Source of the DNA: Dyadobacter chenwenxiniae
GTDB taxonomy: Bacteria > Bacteroidota > Bacteroidia > Cytophagales > Spirosomataceae
Assembly: GCF_022869785.1 (NCBI RefSeq)
Contig: NZ_CP094997.1
Location: 4,402,001 to 4,466,000, forward strand
Direction: 5' to 3'
Length of the DNA stretch: 64,000 bases
Positions within the stretch are counted from its first letter, which is position 1. Each line of letters starts with the position of its first letter. Both the position numbers and the translations under genes were made by a program. Positions 17,027 through 26,448 of the stretch are shown here, piece after piece. Under the pieces are notes generated by a model, which saw nothing but the letters and a program-made list of their open reading frames with translations, did no database searches and was not told the origin of the DNA.

Positions 17027-18205
17027 ATGATACCTTACGGAAAGCAAAATATAACGGAGGAAGACATTAAAGTTGTCACCGACGTATTGAGATCCGATTA
17101 TCTGACTCAGGGACCCAATATTCAGCAATTCGAGACTGCGTTTGCTGAATATGTAGGTGCTAAATATGCAGTTGCAGTGGCAAATGGCACAGCCGCCTTG
17201 CATTTATGCACGCTTGCCTTGGGTGTAAACCCGGGCGATAAAGTGATCACTACCCCCCTCACGTTTGCTGCTTCTGCGAATTGCATACGTTATTGCGGCG
17301 GCGAGGTTGTATTTGCAGATATCGATCCTTCGAGTTATCTGATTGATATACACGCTGTCCGTACCTTGTTGGAAAATGCCCCCAGAGGAACTTATAAAGG
17401 AATTATTCCGGTTGATTTTGCTGGCAATGCGGTCAATTTGGAAGCTTTTAAACTTCTGGCGGACGAATACGATCTTTGGATTATTGAAGATGCCTGCCAT
17501 GCGCCAGGAGGTTTTTTTACTGATTCGGCAGGCAATAATCAGTTTTGCGGAAACAGCAATTTTGCGGATCTGGCCATCTTCAGCTTTCATCCGGTGAAAC
17601 ATATTGCTTGTGGAGAAGGCGGAATGATTACTACCAATGATTTGGCGTTATATCAGAAACTGCTCTCACTCAGGACACATGGAATTGTAAAGTCGACTGA
17701 CCTTTATGTGAACAGCATTGAGCTGGCGGGTGGTTTGGAACAGTATCCCGGGTGGTATATGGAAATGCAAACGTTGGGCTACAACTATCGGTTGACTGAT
17801 TTTCAGGCTGCGCTGGGTGTAAGTCAGTTAAAACGAGCTAATGCCGGCCTTGAAAAACGCCGGGCGATTGCTGCAACTTATCAAGCTGCTTTTTCTGATA
17901 AAGCATTTGTACACGGACAAAGCGGTGTGGTTTCAGGTCATGCCTATCACTTGTATATTATCGAAGTGGAGGATCGTTTGGGGCTATATAACCATTTGCG
18001 TGGAAAAGACATTTTTGCTCAAATACATTATATTCCCTGTCATTTAATGCCCTATTATCAAAGTTTGGGCTGGAAAGTGGGTGATATGCCGAATGCCGAG
18101 GCTTACTACCAGGGATGTATCAGCCTTCCGATGTATCCAACACTGACGGAAGAGGAGCAGTCGTTCGTAATTGACGCTGTTAACGAATATTATAAGCATG
18201 GATAA
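17027..18205 (+). CDS. pseC: PLP-dependent UDP-4-keto-sugar aminotransferase, pseudaminic acid pathway
   Basis: 392 residues of the DegT/DnrJ/EryC1 family. MIPYGKQNITEEDI and SDYLTQGPNIQQFE are typical of PseC; NGTAALHL binds the cofactor phosphate, IIEDACHAPGG holds the pyridine-ring Asp, and the Schiff-base Lys is in SFHPVKHIACGEGG. It makes the 4-amino sugar from the PseB product with glutamate as donor. Starts 10 bases after pseB and overlaps pseF by 8 bases. Confidence 0.95.
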   Translation: MIPYGKQNITEEDIKVVTDVLRSDYLTQGPNIQQFETAFAEYVGAKYAVAVANGTAALHLCTLALGVNPGDKVITTPLTFAASANCIRYCGGEVVFADIDPSSYLIDIHAVRTLLENAPRGTYKGIIPVDFAGNAVNLEAFKLLADEYDLWIIEDACHAPGGFFTDSAGNNQFCGNSNFADLAIFSFHPVKHIACGEGGMITTNDLALYQKLLSLRTHGIVKSTDLYVNSIELAGGLEQYPGWYMEMQTLGYNYRLTDFQAALGVSQLKRANAGLEKRRAIAATYQAAFSDKAFVHGQSGVVSGHAYHLYIIEVEDRLGLYNHLRGKDIFAQIHYIPCHLMPYYQSLGWKVGDMPNAEAYYQGCISLPMYPTLTEEEQSFVIDAVNEYYKHG

Positions 18206-18887
18206 GGCCCTGGCAATTATACCGGCTAGGGGCGGCAGCAAGCGTATTCCAAGAAAAAATATCAAGGATTTTCTGGGGAAACCGATTATCGCTTATGCCA
18301 TCGAAACTGCGTTAACCTGTGGCTTATTCAGCGACGTAATGGTTTCAACCGACGATCATGAAATTGCTGAAATCGCAAAAAATTATGGAGCATCTGTTCC
18401 ATTTTTAAGAAGCGAAAACAACGCAAACGATTTCGCATCCACCGTTGATGTGATCAAGGAGGTTGAAAAGGAGTATGACGCCCGCTTTTCAACCGTATTT
18501 GATAGGATTTGCTGCATTTACCCTACGGCTCCCTTGATAAAAACAGAGCATTTGCTGGCTGGGATATCATTAATGCGCGAATCTGACTTCGACTCCGTAT
18601 TTCCGGTTGTTCCTTTTTCCTACCCTATTTGGCGAGGTTTGGAAGTGGTAAATGGCAAAGTACAAATGGTGTGGCCGGAGAATCAAAATGTGAGATCACA
18701 GGACTTGAAACCGGTTTACCATGATGCGGGCCAATGGTACTGGTACAATCCTTCAAAAATTACAGACTCTCTTTTCACAACAAACACCGCATCCATCATT
18801 CTGTCTGAAGAAGAAGTTCAGGATATCGATACGCCCTCGGATTGGTTGATGGCGGAAATGAAATACAAATTGCTTTATGAGAAGTAA
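18198..18887 (+). CDS. pseF: Pseudaminic acid cytidylyltransferase
   Basis: About 229 residues from the ATG at 18198, which I prefer to the in-frame ATG at 18171 because the family begins with ALAIIPARGGSKRIPRKN. This nucleotide-binding motif, SDVMVSTDDHEIAEIA and YPTAPLIKTEHL place it with CMP-sialic-acid-type synthetases. VFPVVPFSYPIWR and the QDIDTPSDWLMAEMKYK tail are typical of PseF. It activates Pse to CMP-Pse, the donor for a glycosyltransferase. Overlaps pseC by 8 bases and the next gene by 11. Confidence 0.94.
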   Translation: MDKALAIIPARGGSKRIPRKNIKDFLGKPIIAYAIETALTCGLFSDVMVSTDDHEIAEIAKNYGASVPFLRSENNANDFASTVDVIKEVEKEYDARFSTVFDRICCIYPTAPLIKTEHLLAGISLMRESDFDSVFPVVPFSYPIWRGLEVVNGKVQMVWPENQNVRSQDLKPVYHDAGQWYWYNPSKITDSLFTTNTASIILSEEEVQDIDTPSDWLMAEMKYKLLYEK

Positions 18888-20328
18888 ACTATATATCAGG
18901 ACGGATGGAAGTTCCAGCATTGGCCTCGGTCATCTCGTTCGGTGTATAGCACTGGCCAAAATGCTTGTCGAAGACTTTGACATTCATTTTGCCTGTAAAC
19001 AAATTCCAGACAGCATTATTAACGAAATCCGGGATGCCGGTTTTGCCTTTATATTCCTTAAAAATGACGATGAGCTGTTATCTGTTTTATCGCCAAAAGA
19101 CATAGTTGTCGTGGATAGCTATGAGCTTGAAAGTGATTATCAGAAAGCAATCAAGGAAATTGGCTGCCAGTTGGTTTGTATTGATGACCTACATGAGAAG
19201 CCCACGTATGCGGATTTGATCCTAAATCATACACCCTGCGTTTCTCCAGACGAATACGAGGCACAACCTTACACGCAATATGCGCTGGGTCCCTCTTATG
19301 CATTAATTCGTCCGCCATTTCTTGCACTGGCAGGAAAAAACCAACGGCAGTTCGGGAACGCCTCGGTTCTTATTTGTTTCGGGGGCTCGGACAGCCGGAA
19401 TTTGACAAAGACAGCATTGCAGGTGGTCTTAACTTTTAGTCAATTTAAAAGGATCTGCATCGTAACCGGGGCTGCATATAGTCATCAGGAGTCTTTGACC
19501 GAAATTGTTGAGGAGCAGGATATTGTTGTTCATTACAATAACATCAGTGCCGAAGATATGGCTCAACGGATGTCAGAGGCTGATCTCTGCATCGTTCCTG
19601 CAAGCGGGATTTTGACAGAAGCACTTACCTCGGGAGCAAAAATCATTTCCGGAATGTATGTTGGCAACCAGCGATTTGTCTTTGAGAACTACAAAAAAGC
19701 AAATGCTTTCATCAGCGCCGAAAATTTTTCAGAGGAAAATCTGCTTGCCGCAGTGGAGAATTATTTTTCGCAGGAACATGTTAGCGACGCCCCGCTTGTT
19801 GATGGGAAATCGGGAGAGCGCATAAAAAAGCTGTTTCGGCAGTTGGCTGACGAACAAAATTTTGATCTGCGCGGACTGACAAGTGACGACGCTGAATTAA
19901 CGTTCCAATGGGCCTCAGATGAGCGGGTTCGGCGATATTCCCTCAATAAAAGCACAATACAATTTGCTGACCACGTTGCTTGGCTTTCCCGGAAATTGAC
20001 GGATCCAAATTGTATATTTTATATTGCAGTGTTTTACGGGAAACCTGTTGGATCTATCAGATTTGATCTGAATGGTGAAGATGCGGTTATAAGTTATCTG
20101 CTGGATCCGGATTACCATGGCCGGGGTTTGGGCACTGTAATGTTAAAAAAAGGAATTTTGTCGATTTGTAAAGCCGCAGGGCACATCACGACAAGGCTTT
20201 CAGGAATTGTTATGCCCGATAATATTTCGTCTTGTAAAACATTCGAAAGATTCGGATTCAAGAAGGAGCTGGAAGGTGAAAACTACCAATACACTATGAA
20301 TATCAATGATGAGAATAGGAACATTTGA
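18877..20328 (+). CDS. pseG: Fused PseG nucleotidase and PseH N-acetyltransferase
   Basis: 483 residues in two parts. Residues 1-320 are PseG: RTDGSSSIGLGHLVRCIALA at the N terminus, VVDSYELES, DDLHEKPTYADLILNHTP and CFGGSD, a GT-B-like hydrolase that removes UDP from UDP-2,4-diacetamido-trideoxy-altrose. From about 330 a GNAT domain follows (LRGLTSDDAELTFQWASDERVRRYS, then GKPVGSIRFDL and the acetyl-CoA loop DPDYHGRGLGTVML), equivalent to PseH, the 4-N-acetyltransferase that acts one step before. Both enzymes are separate in Campylobacter and Helicobacter. No other PseH is seen in the locus, so the fusion supplies it. Confidence 0.92.
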   Translation: MRSKLYIRTDGSSSIGLGHLVRCIALAKMLVEDFDIHFACKQIPDSIINEIRDAGFAFIFLKNDDELLSVLSPKDIVVVDSYELESDYQKAIKEIGCQLVCIDDLHEKPTYADLILNHTPCVSPDEYEAQPYTQYALGPSYALIRPPFLALAGKNQRQFGNASVLICFGGSDSRNLTKTALQVVLTFSQFKRICIVTGAAYSHQESLTEIVEEQDIVVHYNNISAEDMAQRMSEADLCIVPASGILTEALTSGAKIISGMYVGNQRFVFENYKKANAFISAENFSEENLLAAVENYFSQEHVSDAPLVDGKSGERIKKLFRQLADEQNFDLRGLTSDDAELTFQWASDERVRRYSLNKSTIQFADHVAWLSRKLTDPNCIFYIAVFYGKPVGSIRFDLNGEDAVISYLLDPDYHGRGLGTVMLKKGILSICKAAGHITTRLSGIVMPDNISSCKTFERFGFKKELEGENYQYTMNINDENRNI

Positions 20329-21346
20329 AATAAATCAAACCAGCCCGGTATTTATTATCGCAGAACTGTCGGCTAACCATAATGGGCGCCTTGAAACAGC
20401 AATAGAGACTATCAGGGCGGCCAAAAGAGCAGGCGCCGATTGCATAAAATTGCAAACTTATACCGCCGAAACCATTACCATCGACTCGCGCCTGGACGAC
20501 TTTCGTATTGGTGGGACGATTTGGGATGGGCAATATCTGTTTGACCTTTATAAAGAGGCATATACACCATGGGAATGGCATGCGGAATTGTTCCGTGTGG
20601 CCAAAGAAGAAGGTTTAGTATGTTTTTCCTCTCCTTTCGACCCCACAGCAGTTGAATTTCTGGAAGAACTGGATGTGCCCGCTTATAAGATAGCATCGTT
20701 CGAAATTACCGATATTCCTTTGATTGAACTGGTCGCATCCAAGGGCAAACCGGTCATCATTTCCACGGGCATAGCCACGGAAGAGGACATTCGACTCGCT
20801 CTGGATGCTTGTTCGAGACAGCATAATGATCAGGTTGCTTTACTTAAATGCACTTCAAGCTACCCGGCTCCTATTGCAGAGGCGAATATGGCCATGATCA
20901 AGGACTTTAACGAGCGATTCAACGTTATTACCGGCCTTTCCGACCACACCATTGGCAGTACAGTCCCTATTGTCGCAACGGTTCTTGGCGCAAAAATCAT
21001 CGAAAAACATTTTATTTTGGACAGGGCCATCGGAGGCCCGGACGCGTCATTTTCGATGAACGAATCAGAGTTCGCTGAAATGGTGAAGTCCGTGAGAGAG
21101 GCGGAGCAAGCAATCGGTGTGGTGGATTATAAATTGACGGAAAAACAGTCAAAAGGAAAAGACTTTTCTCGATCTTTATATGTGGTTGAGGATATCGCAG
21201 CAGGAGAGCTGATTACAGAATCAAATGTTCGCTCAATTCGTCCAGGCTTTGGGCTACATCCAAAGTATTTAAAGGACATCATTGGAAAACCTGCCAAAGA
21301 AGATCTTAAAAAAGGATCCCGCATGGCATTGGATAAAATTGCATGA
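20306..21346 (+). CDS. pseI: Pseudaminic acid synthase
   Basis: 346 residues, NeuB family. FIIAELSANHNGRLETAIETIRAAKRAGADCIKLQTY is the barrel start, SSPFDPTAVEFLEELDVPAYKIASFE and GLSDHTIGSTVPIVA line the active site, and a C-terminal SAF antifreeze-like domain follows (VVEDIAAGELITESNVRSIRPGFGLHPKY). It condenses the 6-deoxy-altrose derivative with phosphoenolpyruvate to give Pse. Start 20306 (or the adjacent ATG 20309) overlaps the pseG/H gene by 23 bases; its own stop overlaps the next start. Confidence 0.95.
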   Translation: MMRIGTFEINQTSPVFIIAELSANHNGRLETAIETIRAAKRAGADCIKLQTYTAETITIDSRLDDFRIGGTIWDGQYLFDLYKEAYTPWEWHAELFRVAKEEGLVCFSSPFDPTAVEFLEELDVPAYKIASFEITDIPLIELVASKGKPVIISTGIATEEDIRLALDACSRQHNDQVALLKCTSSYPAPIAEANMAMIKDFNERFNVITGLSDHTIGSTVPIVATVLGAKIIEKHFILDRAIGGPDASFSMNESEFAEMVKSVREAEQAIGVVDYKLTEKQSKGKDFSRSLYVVEDIAAGELITESNVRSIRPGFGLHPKYLKDIIGKPAKEDLKKGSRMALDKIA

Positions 21347-21867
21347 GCTTTCCGACTATGTTTACAATGATTGCAGCCAAAATCTTTACGTTCCTTGAAA
21401 GCCGCAAATGGCAACACGCTTATTCCCAATATCGTAAGCGATATAAACTTCCTGAATCCTTTCTTTTTGGAGCGCATGGGACGGTGATTTATGGTGAAGG
21501 TGATTTCAATGCCGGTGAATGTTCCTATGTCAATCAGGCTTGGATTCAGATTGGGAAAAACCTTCACGTTACTTTTGGACGCAATTGCCGGATAGCTCAT
21601 AATGTCAGGATTTACACGGAAAGTATGGACCCTGACAGTGACCTTGATGTAGATCCCTGGGGGAATTTTGAAAAACAAACCAAGACTGGCAATGTATTAA
21701 TAGGTGACGGTGTCTGGATAGGTGCTAATGTGTTCATAAACCCAGGAGTTACAATTGGTAATAATGTGGTAATAGGAGCAAACAGTGTTGTCACGAAAGA
21801 TGTGGCTGACAATTCAATTGTAGGCGGGGTTCCCGCCAAGCTTATCCGGCAAAAACTAACCTACTAA
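21343..21867 (+). CDS. Left-handed beta-helix (hexapeptide) O-acyltransferase
   Basis: 174 residues. The C-terminal half has hexapeptide repeats (GNVLIGDGVWIGANVFINPGVTIGNNVVIGANSVVTKDV) and ends with the family signature VGGVPAKLIRQ. It resembles WcaF/maltose-acetyltransferase-like enzymes that use acetyl-CoA to modify a sugar of the repeat unit. Overlaps pseI by 4 bases, so it may acetylate the pseudaminic acid or an adjacent sugar; the exact acceptor is not predictable. Confidence 0.88.
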   Translation: MSFPTMFTMIAAKIFTFLESRKWQHAYSQYRKRYKLPESFLFGAHGTVIYGEGDFNAGECSYVNQAWIQIGKNLHVTFGRNCRIAHNVRIYTESMDPDSDLDVDPWGNFEKQTKTGNVLIGDGVWIGANVFINPGVTIGNNVVIGANSVVTKDVADNSIVGGVPAKLIRQKLTY

Positions 21868-21919
21868 GTGTTTTCTAAAGGTCGAAATACTTGAATACAA
21901 ACACATAAACTTAATAACT

Positions 21920-22756
21920 ATGCAACACGACAAAAATCTGAAGAAGAATTTCAAAGACCGGGGCTGGGCTTTAATAAAAAGTGTTTTTTCAGCTAACGAG
22001 ATAGCCCGATTCAGGGAAATAGCAAATCAGCTCAAAACAGAGCAATATACTGCCGACTTATTAGGCCATCCTTTAACAAGAAGCATCCTTTTCGATGACA
22101 GAATACTTGATGTAGTTAGACAGCTTCTTGAAACCGACGAGCTGGTATATTTTGGAGACTCAAGTTGTACGATTTCAAAAACACCTGGTTCCGCTCACTT
22201 TCATAAAGACAATCCTGACAAGCTCAATGGTAAGGGTCCCGATTGGCAGGAGGAGTATCCGATTATCCGTTTAGGCATATATTTACAAAACCACGACAAG
22301 TTCTCGGGAGCGCTGGCAATAAGAGACAGATCTCACAACACCAATGATATCAAATTGGGATCACCATTCTACGTAGATAATCAGGTGGGTGATTTAAGTG
22401 TCTGGTATCTGACGACCACGCATGCGGGGTATTCAAAGAGGCTCAAACTAGCCCCAAATTTTTTTCTGAACACGTCCTTGTATCGCTTCGTGCCCGATTT
22501 CATGTTTGTTCCCGAAGAACAATACAGAATCGCCTACTTTATGACTTTTGGAAAAAAAGGGCCGCTGCTTGACCGCTATTTGAGATACTTGCAAACAAGA
22601 GAATACATGGTTCAAGCCTGGAAAAAAACCAAGTATGATCAGTCTTGCTTTGATTTTGCGACAAGTAAAAATATAGAGTTGATCGACATGTATCCAAAAG
22701 TCAAAGATGTCGATGAAAGTACGCTAAACAGAAGTCATGTTGAGCTACCTAATTAA
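21920..22756 (+). CDS. Phytanoyl-CoA dioxygenase-like Fe(II)/2-oxoglutarate oxygenase
   Basis: 278 residues. The pattern matches the PhyH superfamily: GWALIKSVFSANEIARFREIA at the N terminus, the HxD metal pair His95-Lys-Asp97 in AHFHKDNPDKL, a beta-core (IIRLGIYLQNHDKFSGALAIRDRSH), and a distal His168 in TTTHAGYSKR with Arg/Lys for 2-oxoglutarate. In a capsule locus it probably hydroxylates or oxidises a sugar or lipid-linked intermediate; the substrate is unknown. Separated by 52 bases from the acyltransferase and overlapping the flippase by 20 bases. Confidence 0.75.
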   Translation: MQHDKNLKKNFKDRGWALIKSVFSANEIARFREIANQLKTEQYTADLLGHPLTRSILFDDRILDVVRQLLETDELVYFGDSSCTISKTPGSAHFHKDNPDKLNGKGPDWQEEYPIIRLGIYLQNHDKFSGALAIRDRSHNTNDIKLGSPFYVDNQVGDLSVWYLTTTHAGYSKRLKLAPNFFLNTSLYRFVPDFMFVPEEQYRIAYFMTFGKKGPLLDRYLRYLQTREYMVQAWKKTKYDQSCFDFATSKNIELIDMYPKVKDVDESTLNRSHVELPN

Positions 22757-24068
22757 AAGGAATCACTTGAAAACCAGTATCAGTAACTTCAAAAATCACC
22801 CTGTTGTAAAAAATAGTGCTATTTATGTTGTTACTGATGCAATTAATAAAGCAGTCCCTTTTTTAATTCTTCCGTTACTAACTCACTATTTACTGCCAGC
22901 AGATTACGGGATTGTAGTGAACTACAACGTTTATATCAATTTCTTAATTATTTTCATTGGCATCAACGTTCAAAGCGTCATATCAGTCAATTTCTACAGG
23001 TTACAAAAATCGGAAGTTGCCAGCTATATTTTTAATGTTATACTGGCTACACTGATCACTTTATTAATCAGTAGCGTGGTCGTTTTACTATTTAACAAAC
23101 AGTTAAATGATTTCCTGTCGGTTGGCACTTATTATGTAATAGGTGGGTTGTTGATTGCATTTTCCCAGGTTCTGAGTTCTATTAATTTAACAGTATGGAG
23201 ACTTGAAGAACGTCCGATCTATTTTGGTGGTTATCAAATCTCGCAAACTGTATGCGATGTTGGACTTTCACTGATGCTTATCATTGGTTTGAACATGAGC
23301 TGGGAAGGAAGATTAATTGGGATTGGAGGAAGCGCCATAATTTATGCTCTATTTAGTCTCATATTGTTATGGCAGAGAGGTTACCTTCGTGTTTCCTATA
23401 ACAAAAATTACATCAAAGACACATTTAAATTCTGCATCCCTCTTATTCCTCACACAATTAGCATTTGGGCGCGGGCAGGAGCCGATCGAATAATAATTTC
23501 CACGTTAGTGGGCGCATCAGCAAGTGGAATTTATGCTGCCGGCTTTCAATTTGGGCTCGTAATATCATTTTTAACATTAGCATTTAGCAATGCATATGCG
23601 CCATTTGTCTATAAGACTCTGGCAATAACTGATCATGCCGTCCTTGAAAACAAGAAACGGAAATTGGTGAAATTTACATATTTATACATAGTGGCTTTGC
23701 TTGCAATAACATTATTTGCGACGCTCGGGTCAAACTTTGTTGTAGATAACTTCCTGTCGGCAAAATATGTGAATGCAAAAACCTATTTGGTCTGGGCTCT
23801 CTTTTCGCAAGCATTTCAGGGAATATATTTAATGTATGCCGGCTATATTTTTTTCGTCAAAAAATCCGGGCAGCTCGCAGTTGTAACATTTATCTGTTCT
23901 GCGCTGCAAGTGGCGCTGTCTTACTATCTCGTTAATAAAGTGGGGCCGATGGGCGCTGCATATTCAAACTTTACAATAAGTCTGCTCAACTGTATTGTCG
24001 TTATGATTCTTAGTGCGCGAGTCTATCCCATGCCCTGGTTTAACTTTCGCGTCCTGCTAGCTAAGTAG
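22737..24068 (+). CDS. wzx: Wzx-type polysaccharide flippase
   Basis: 443 residues with about twelve hydrophobic segments, e.g. FLILPLLTHYLLPADYGIVVNYNVYINFLIIFIGI, IFNVILATLITLLISSVVVLLF, LIPHTISIWARAGADRIIISTLVG and YTILA-like C-terminal helices. The MATE/PST arrangement and the conserved N-terminal YVVTDAINKAVPFLILPLL identify it as a lipid-linked oligosaccharide flippase of the inner membrane. An internal start near 22760 is possible because the first codons overlap the oxygenase gene. It pairs with the Wzy-like gene downstream in a Wzx/Wzy-dependent pathway. Confidence 0.9.
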   Translation: MLSYLIKRNHLKTSISNFKNHPVVKNSAIYVVTDAINKAVPFLILPLLTHYLLPADYGIVVNYNVYINFLIIFIGINVQSVISVNFYRLQKSEVASYIFNVILATLITLLISSVVVLLFNKQLNDFLSVGTYYVIGGLLIAFSQVLSSINLTVWRLEERPIYFGGYQISQTVCDVGLSLMLIIGLNMSWEGRLIGIGGSAIIYALFSLILLWQRGYLRVSYNKNYIKDTFKFCIPLIPHTISIWARAGADRIIISTLVGASASGIYAAGFQFGLVISFLTLAFSNAYAPFVYKTLAITDHAVLENKKRKLVKFTYLYIVALLAITLFATLGSNFVVDNFLSAKYVNAKTYLVWALFSQAFQGIYLMYAGYIFFVKKSGQLAVVTFICSALQVALSYYLVNKVGPMGAAYSNFTISLLNCIVVMILSARVYPMPWFNFRVLLAK

Positions 24069-24094
24069 CACTATATCAAAACTCGCCATACGCT

Positions 24095-25138
24095 ATGATT
24101 AATAACTTGAAGAGAAAGATTGTAATGCAAGCCGAAAAAACGAGAGTCTTTCGGGAAATATATTGTACCATCAAAAAATCAAGATCTGCCGATTTTCCTG
24201 AACAAATTAAGTCACGTCAAACCGCTGATATTTTCGATCTGCCGAAGCTAAGTGCTCCACTACCCTATCATCCGGAGTTTTATTTTGATGACTGTAATTA
24301 TTATGGTATTCTTTTTCAGCTGCTGAAATATGCGAATATTGATATCAATGATAGCCGTTTTCCACGACATGAGATTTACCTGGAACACGGAATTGTGATT
24401 GGAAATCTTGTCCGTGAAGATTCAGTTATTCTTGCTCGGAAAACGTTGACTTACAGTAATTACCGAGCTCAATTCATCTTAGAAAAGACCGGCAAGACTC
24501 CTAGTTTGATTGGTCCTTATATTCACTATGTGGAAGGACTTCTTGATCAGGAAGCTTTATCCAAAGTAAAAAAGAGCTTAGGAAGAGTTCTCTTGGTATT
24601 CCCGAGCCATTCAATTGGAGCAGTTGCCGCCGAATATGATAAAAAACAATTCTGCCTTGAAATTGAAAAACGGAAAGCGGGATATGACACGGTCCTCGTT
24701 TGTATTTACTGGAAAGACACGTTAAATGGTGACCATGAGTACTATCAAAAAATGGGATATAAACTCACCACCGCAGGTCACAGAGATGACCTATATTTTC
24801 TGGACAGGCTGAAATCAATTATTCTGCTTGCGGATATGGTTATGTCAAACAGTACAGGAACGCATATCGGTTACAGTCTTTTTTTTAACAAGCCAAACTA
24901 TATATTCAGGCAGGATGTATCTCTTATTGCGAAATCCAAGAGTGGCGATAATTTACTAAAAAGCCACTATCAGCCAGAGGTGACGAGTACAAAAAGCCGG
25001 GACAATCAATTATTATATGATACATTCAACATTTTTTCGGGCGAAATAACATCGGAGCAGCATAATCTTGCGAATTACATCTGGGGATTTGATTGCATTA
25101 AAACGCCTGAGGAACTGAAAGCAATTTTACTTGACTAA
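24095..25138 (+). CDS. Putative glycosyltransferase of the polysaccharide locus, family uncertain
   Basis: 347 residues, soluble, no signal peptide. The segments YLEHGIVIGN, RVLLVFPSHSIGAVAAEYDKK, YDTVLVCIYWKDT and especially LLADMVMSNSTGTHIGYSLFFNKPNYIF resemble the C-terminal nucleotide-binding half of GT-B proteins, in which a Ser/Thr-rich loop and a nearby Gly hold the sugar donor. I cannot assign a CAZy family. It lies between flippase and polymerase genes and follows the CMP-Pse genes, so it is a candidate for the pseudaminyltransferase, an inference from position only. Confidence 0.55.
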   Translation: MINNLKRKIVMQAEKTRVFREIYCTIKKSRSADFPEQIKSRQTADIFDLPKLSAPLPYHPEFYFDDCNYYGILFQLLKYANIDINDSRFPRHEIYLEHGIVIGNLVREDSVILARKTLTYSNYRAQFILEKTGKTPSLIGPYIHYVEGLLDQEALSKVKKSLGRVLLVFPSHSIGAVAAEYDKKQFCLEIEKRKAGYDTVLVCIYWKDTLNGDHEYYQKMGYKLTTAGHRDDLYFLDRLKSIILLADMVMSNSTGTHIGYSLFFNKPNYIFRQDVSLIAKSKSGDNLLKSHYQPEVTSTKSRDNQLLYDTFNIFSGEITSEQHNLANYIWGFDCIKTPEELKAILLD

Positions 25139-25158
25139 ATGTCTGTTAAACTATATTT

Positions 25159-26448
25159 ATGAAAATTCCAGCTTTACGTATTTCAATTGAAAAAGGTGTC
25201 AAAATTGACATCCGGAAATTGATATGCGTGAATCTAATTCTAATCGCGTTTTTTGATTCCTATCCCGTTTACAGTACGATTCTGCCTGTGCGGGTTTTTG
25301 TGTATGGCCTCAAATTCCTTAATCTATATGGGCTCTTGGCGTTGTCACTAAAAAATAGTTCCAAAAACTATATTCTTGCGGCACTGATTCTCCCAATATG
25401 GTGGGCTTACTACAACGAAGATTCAATCCTAATTTCGCTCCAACTATTATTTTCCGGAATTTTTCCCGTGTTGACTTTTGCTTTGCTAAAAGATGAGGAG
25501 CGTTTCATCGTAGCGAGAGGATACATTAAGTTATTTATAGCCTTAATGGCCATAGGGTTACCCATATACTTTCTTATAAATGTTTTTGACATTCCTCCAC
25601 TATTCTCTATCCAGCGGGGAGAAGTCGGAAAGGGTAGAGTATATGACAATTATTTGCTTTTCTACTGGTCCCGAGCTAATGTTGAAAACCGATTTAGTTC
25701 TGTATTTGACGAACCTGGAGTTGTCGGCACCATTATTCCGCTCATTCTTTATTATTATAGGAGAATGCTTACGCGCTTTGAATTTTGGATTCTTATAATT
25801 TCAGGGGTACTTTCTTTTTCGCTTTTTTTCCTGGTAGTCTTTTTACCCGTAATTTACTTTTCAAACACAAGACTGTTACGCCTGAAACAATTGAGTTTTC
25901 GCCTGGCTTTTTCGACAGTCTTTATTGCAATGTCCTATGTTTCCCTGGTTTTAATAGCAAGGAGCACCAAGGACGATCCGATATTAGTGCACAGGGTTTA
26001 CAATCGTTTTGAGTGGCAGAATGATTGGATCGTTGGAATTGTAAACAACCGGGATACAAGGATCAGAGGTTTTGAATCAATGTATCAGGGCTTCATCGAT
26101 GAAAGCGATGCGGATCTGTATACGGGACGTGGAAAAGACTATATGTTAAAAGTCTATGGCGGCTCAACATTGTCTTATCGGGTATTTGTTCTGGAACGCG
26201 GGATACTTATTCTGTTTTATCTGGCATTTCTATTTGCATACTTTCATCCCTGGCGAAAGTATTTAATATTCAGCCTCATATCTATGCTGATTTTAATGCT
26301 TGTATTTTTTCAGCGGCCTATGCTGTATTCACTCAACTACTTTTTATTAGTATATGTCGGCTTGCAACTGTTCGAAATGCAGGGCCGGTACAGGTCTGAA
26401 AAACTAGATCCAGATAATGAAAATAGTCCACATCATTCCCTCTCTTAG
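25159..26448 (+). CDS. wzy: Wzy-like O-antigen/capsule polymerase
   Basis: 429 residues, very hydrophobic, with about ten predicted membrane helices (LICVNLILIAFFDSYPVYSTILPV, YIKLFIALMAIGLPIYFLINVF, FWILIISGVLSFSLFFLVVFLPVIYF, LAFSTVFIAMSYVSLVLIA and a C-terminal group FHPWRKYLIFSLISMLILMLVFF). A long loop near residues 260-340 contains RFEWQNDWIVG and YTGRGKDYMLKVYGGS, and RFSSVFDEPGVVGTIIPLILYY is the motif with Glu-Pro-Gly often seen in these polymerases. It would polymerise repeat units on the periplasmic side. Confidence 0.8.
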   Translation: MKIPALRISIEKGVKIDIRKLICVNLILIAFFDSYPVYSTILPVRVFVYGLKFLNLYGLLALSLKNSSKNYILAALILPIWWAYYNEDSILISLQLLFSGIFPVLTFALLKDEERFIVARGYIKLFIALMAIGLPIYFLINVFDIPPLFSIQRGEVGKGRVYDNYLLFYWSRANVENRFSSVFDEPGVVGTIIPLILYYYRRMLTRFEFWILIISGVLSFSLFFLVVFLPVIYFSNTRLLRLKQLSFRLAFSTVFIAMSYVSLVLIARSTKDDPILVHRVYNRFEWQNDWIVGIVNNRDTRIRGFESMYQGFIDESDADLYTGRGKDYMLKVYGGSTLSYRVFVLERGILILFYLAFLFAYFHPWRKYLIFSLISMLILMLVFFQRPMLYSLNYFLLVYVGLQLFEMQGRYRSEKLDPDNENSPHHSLS

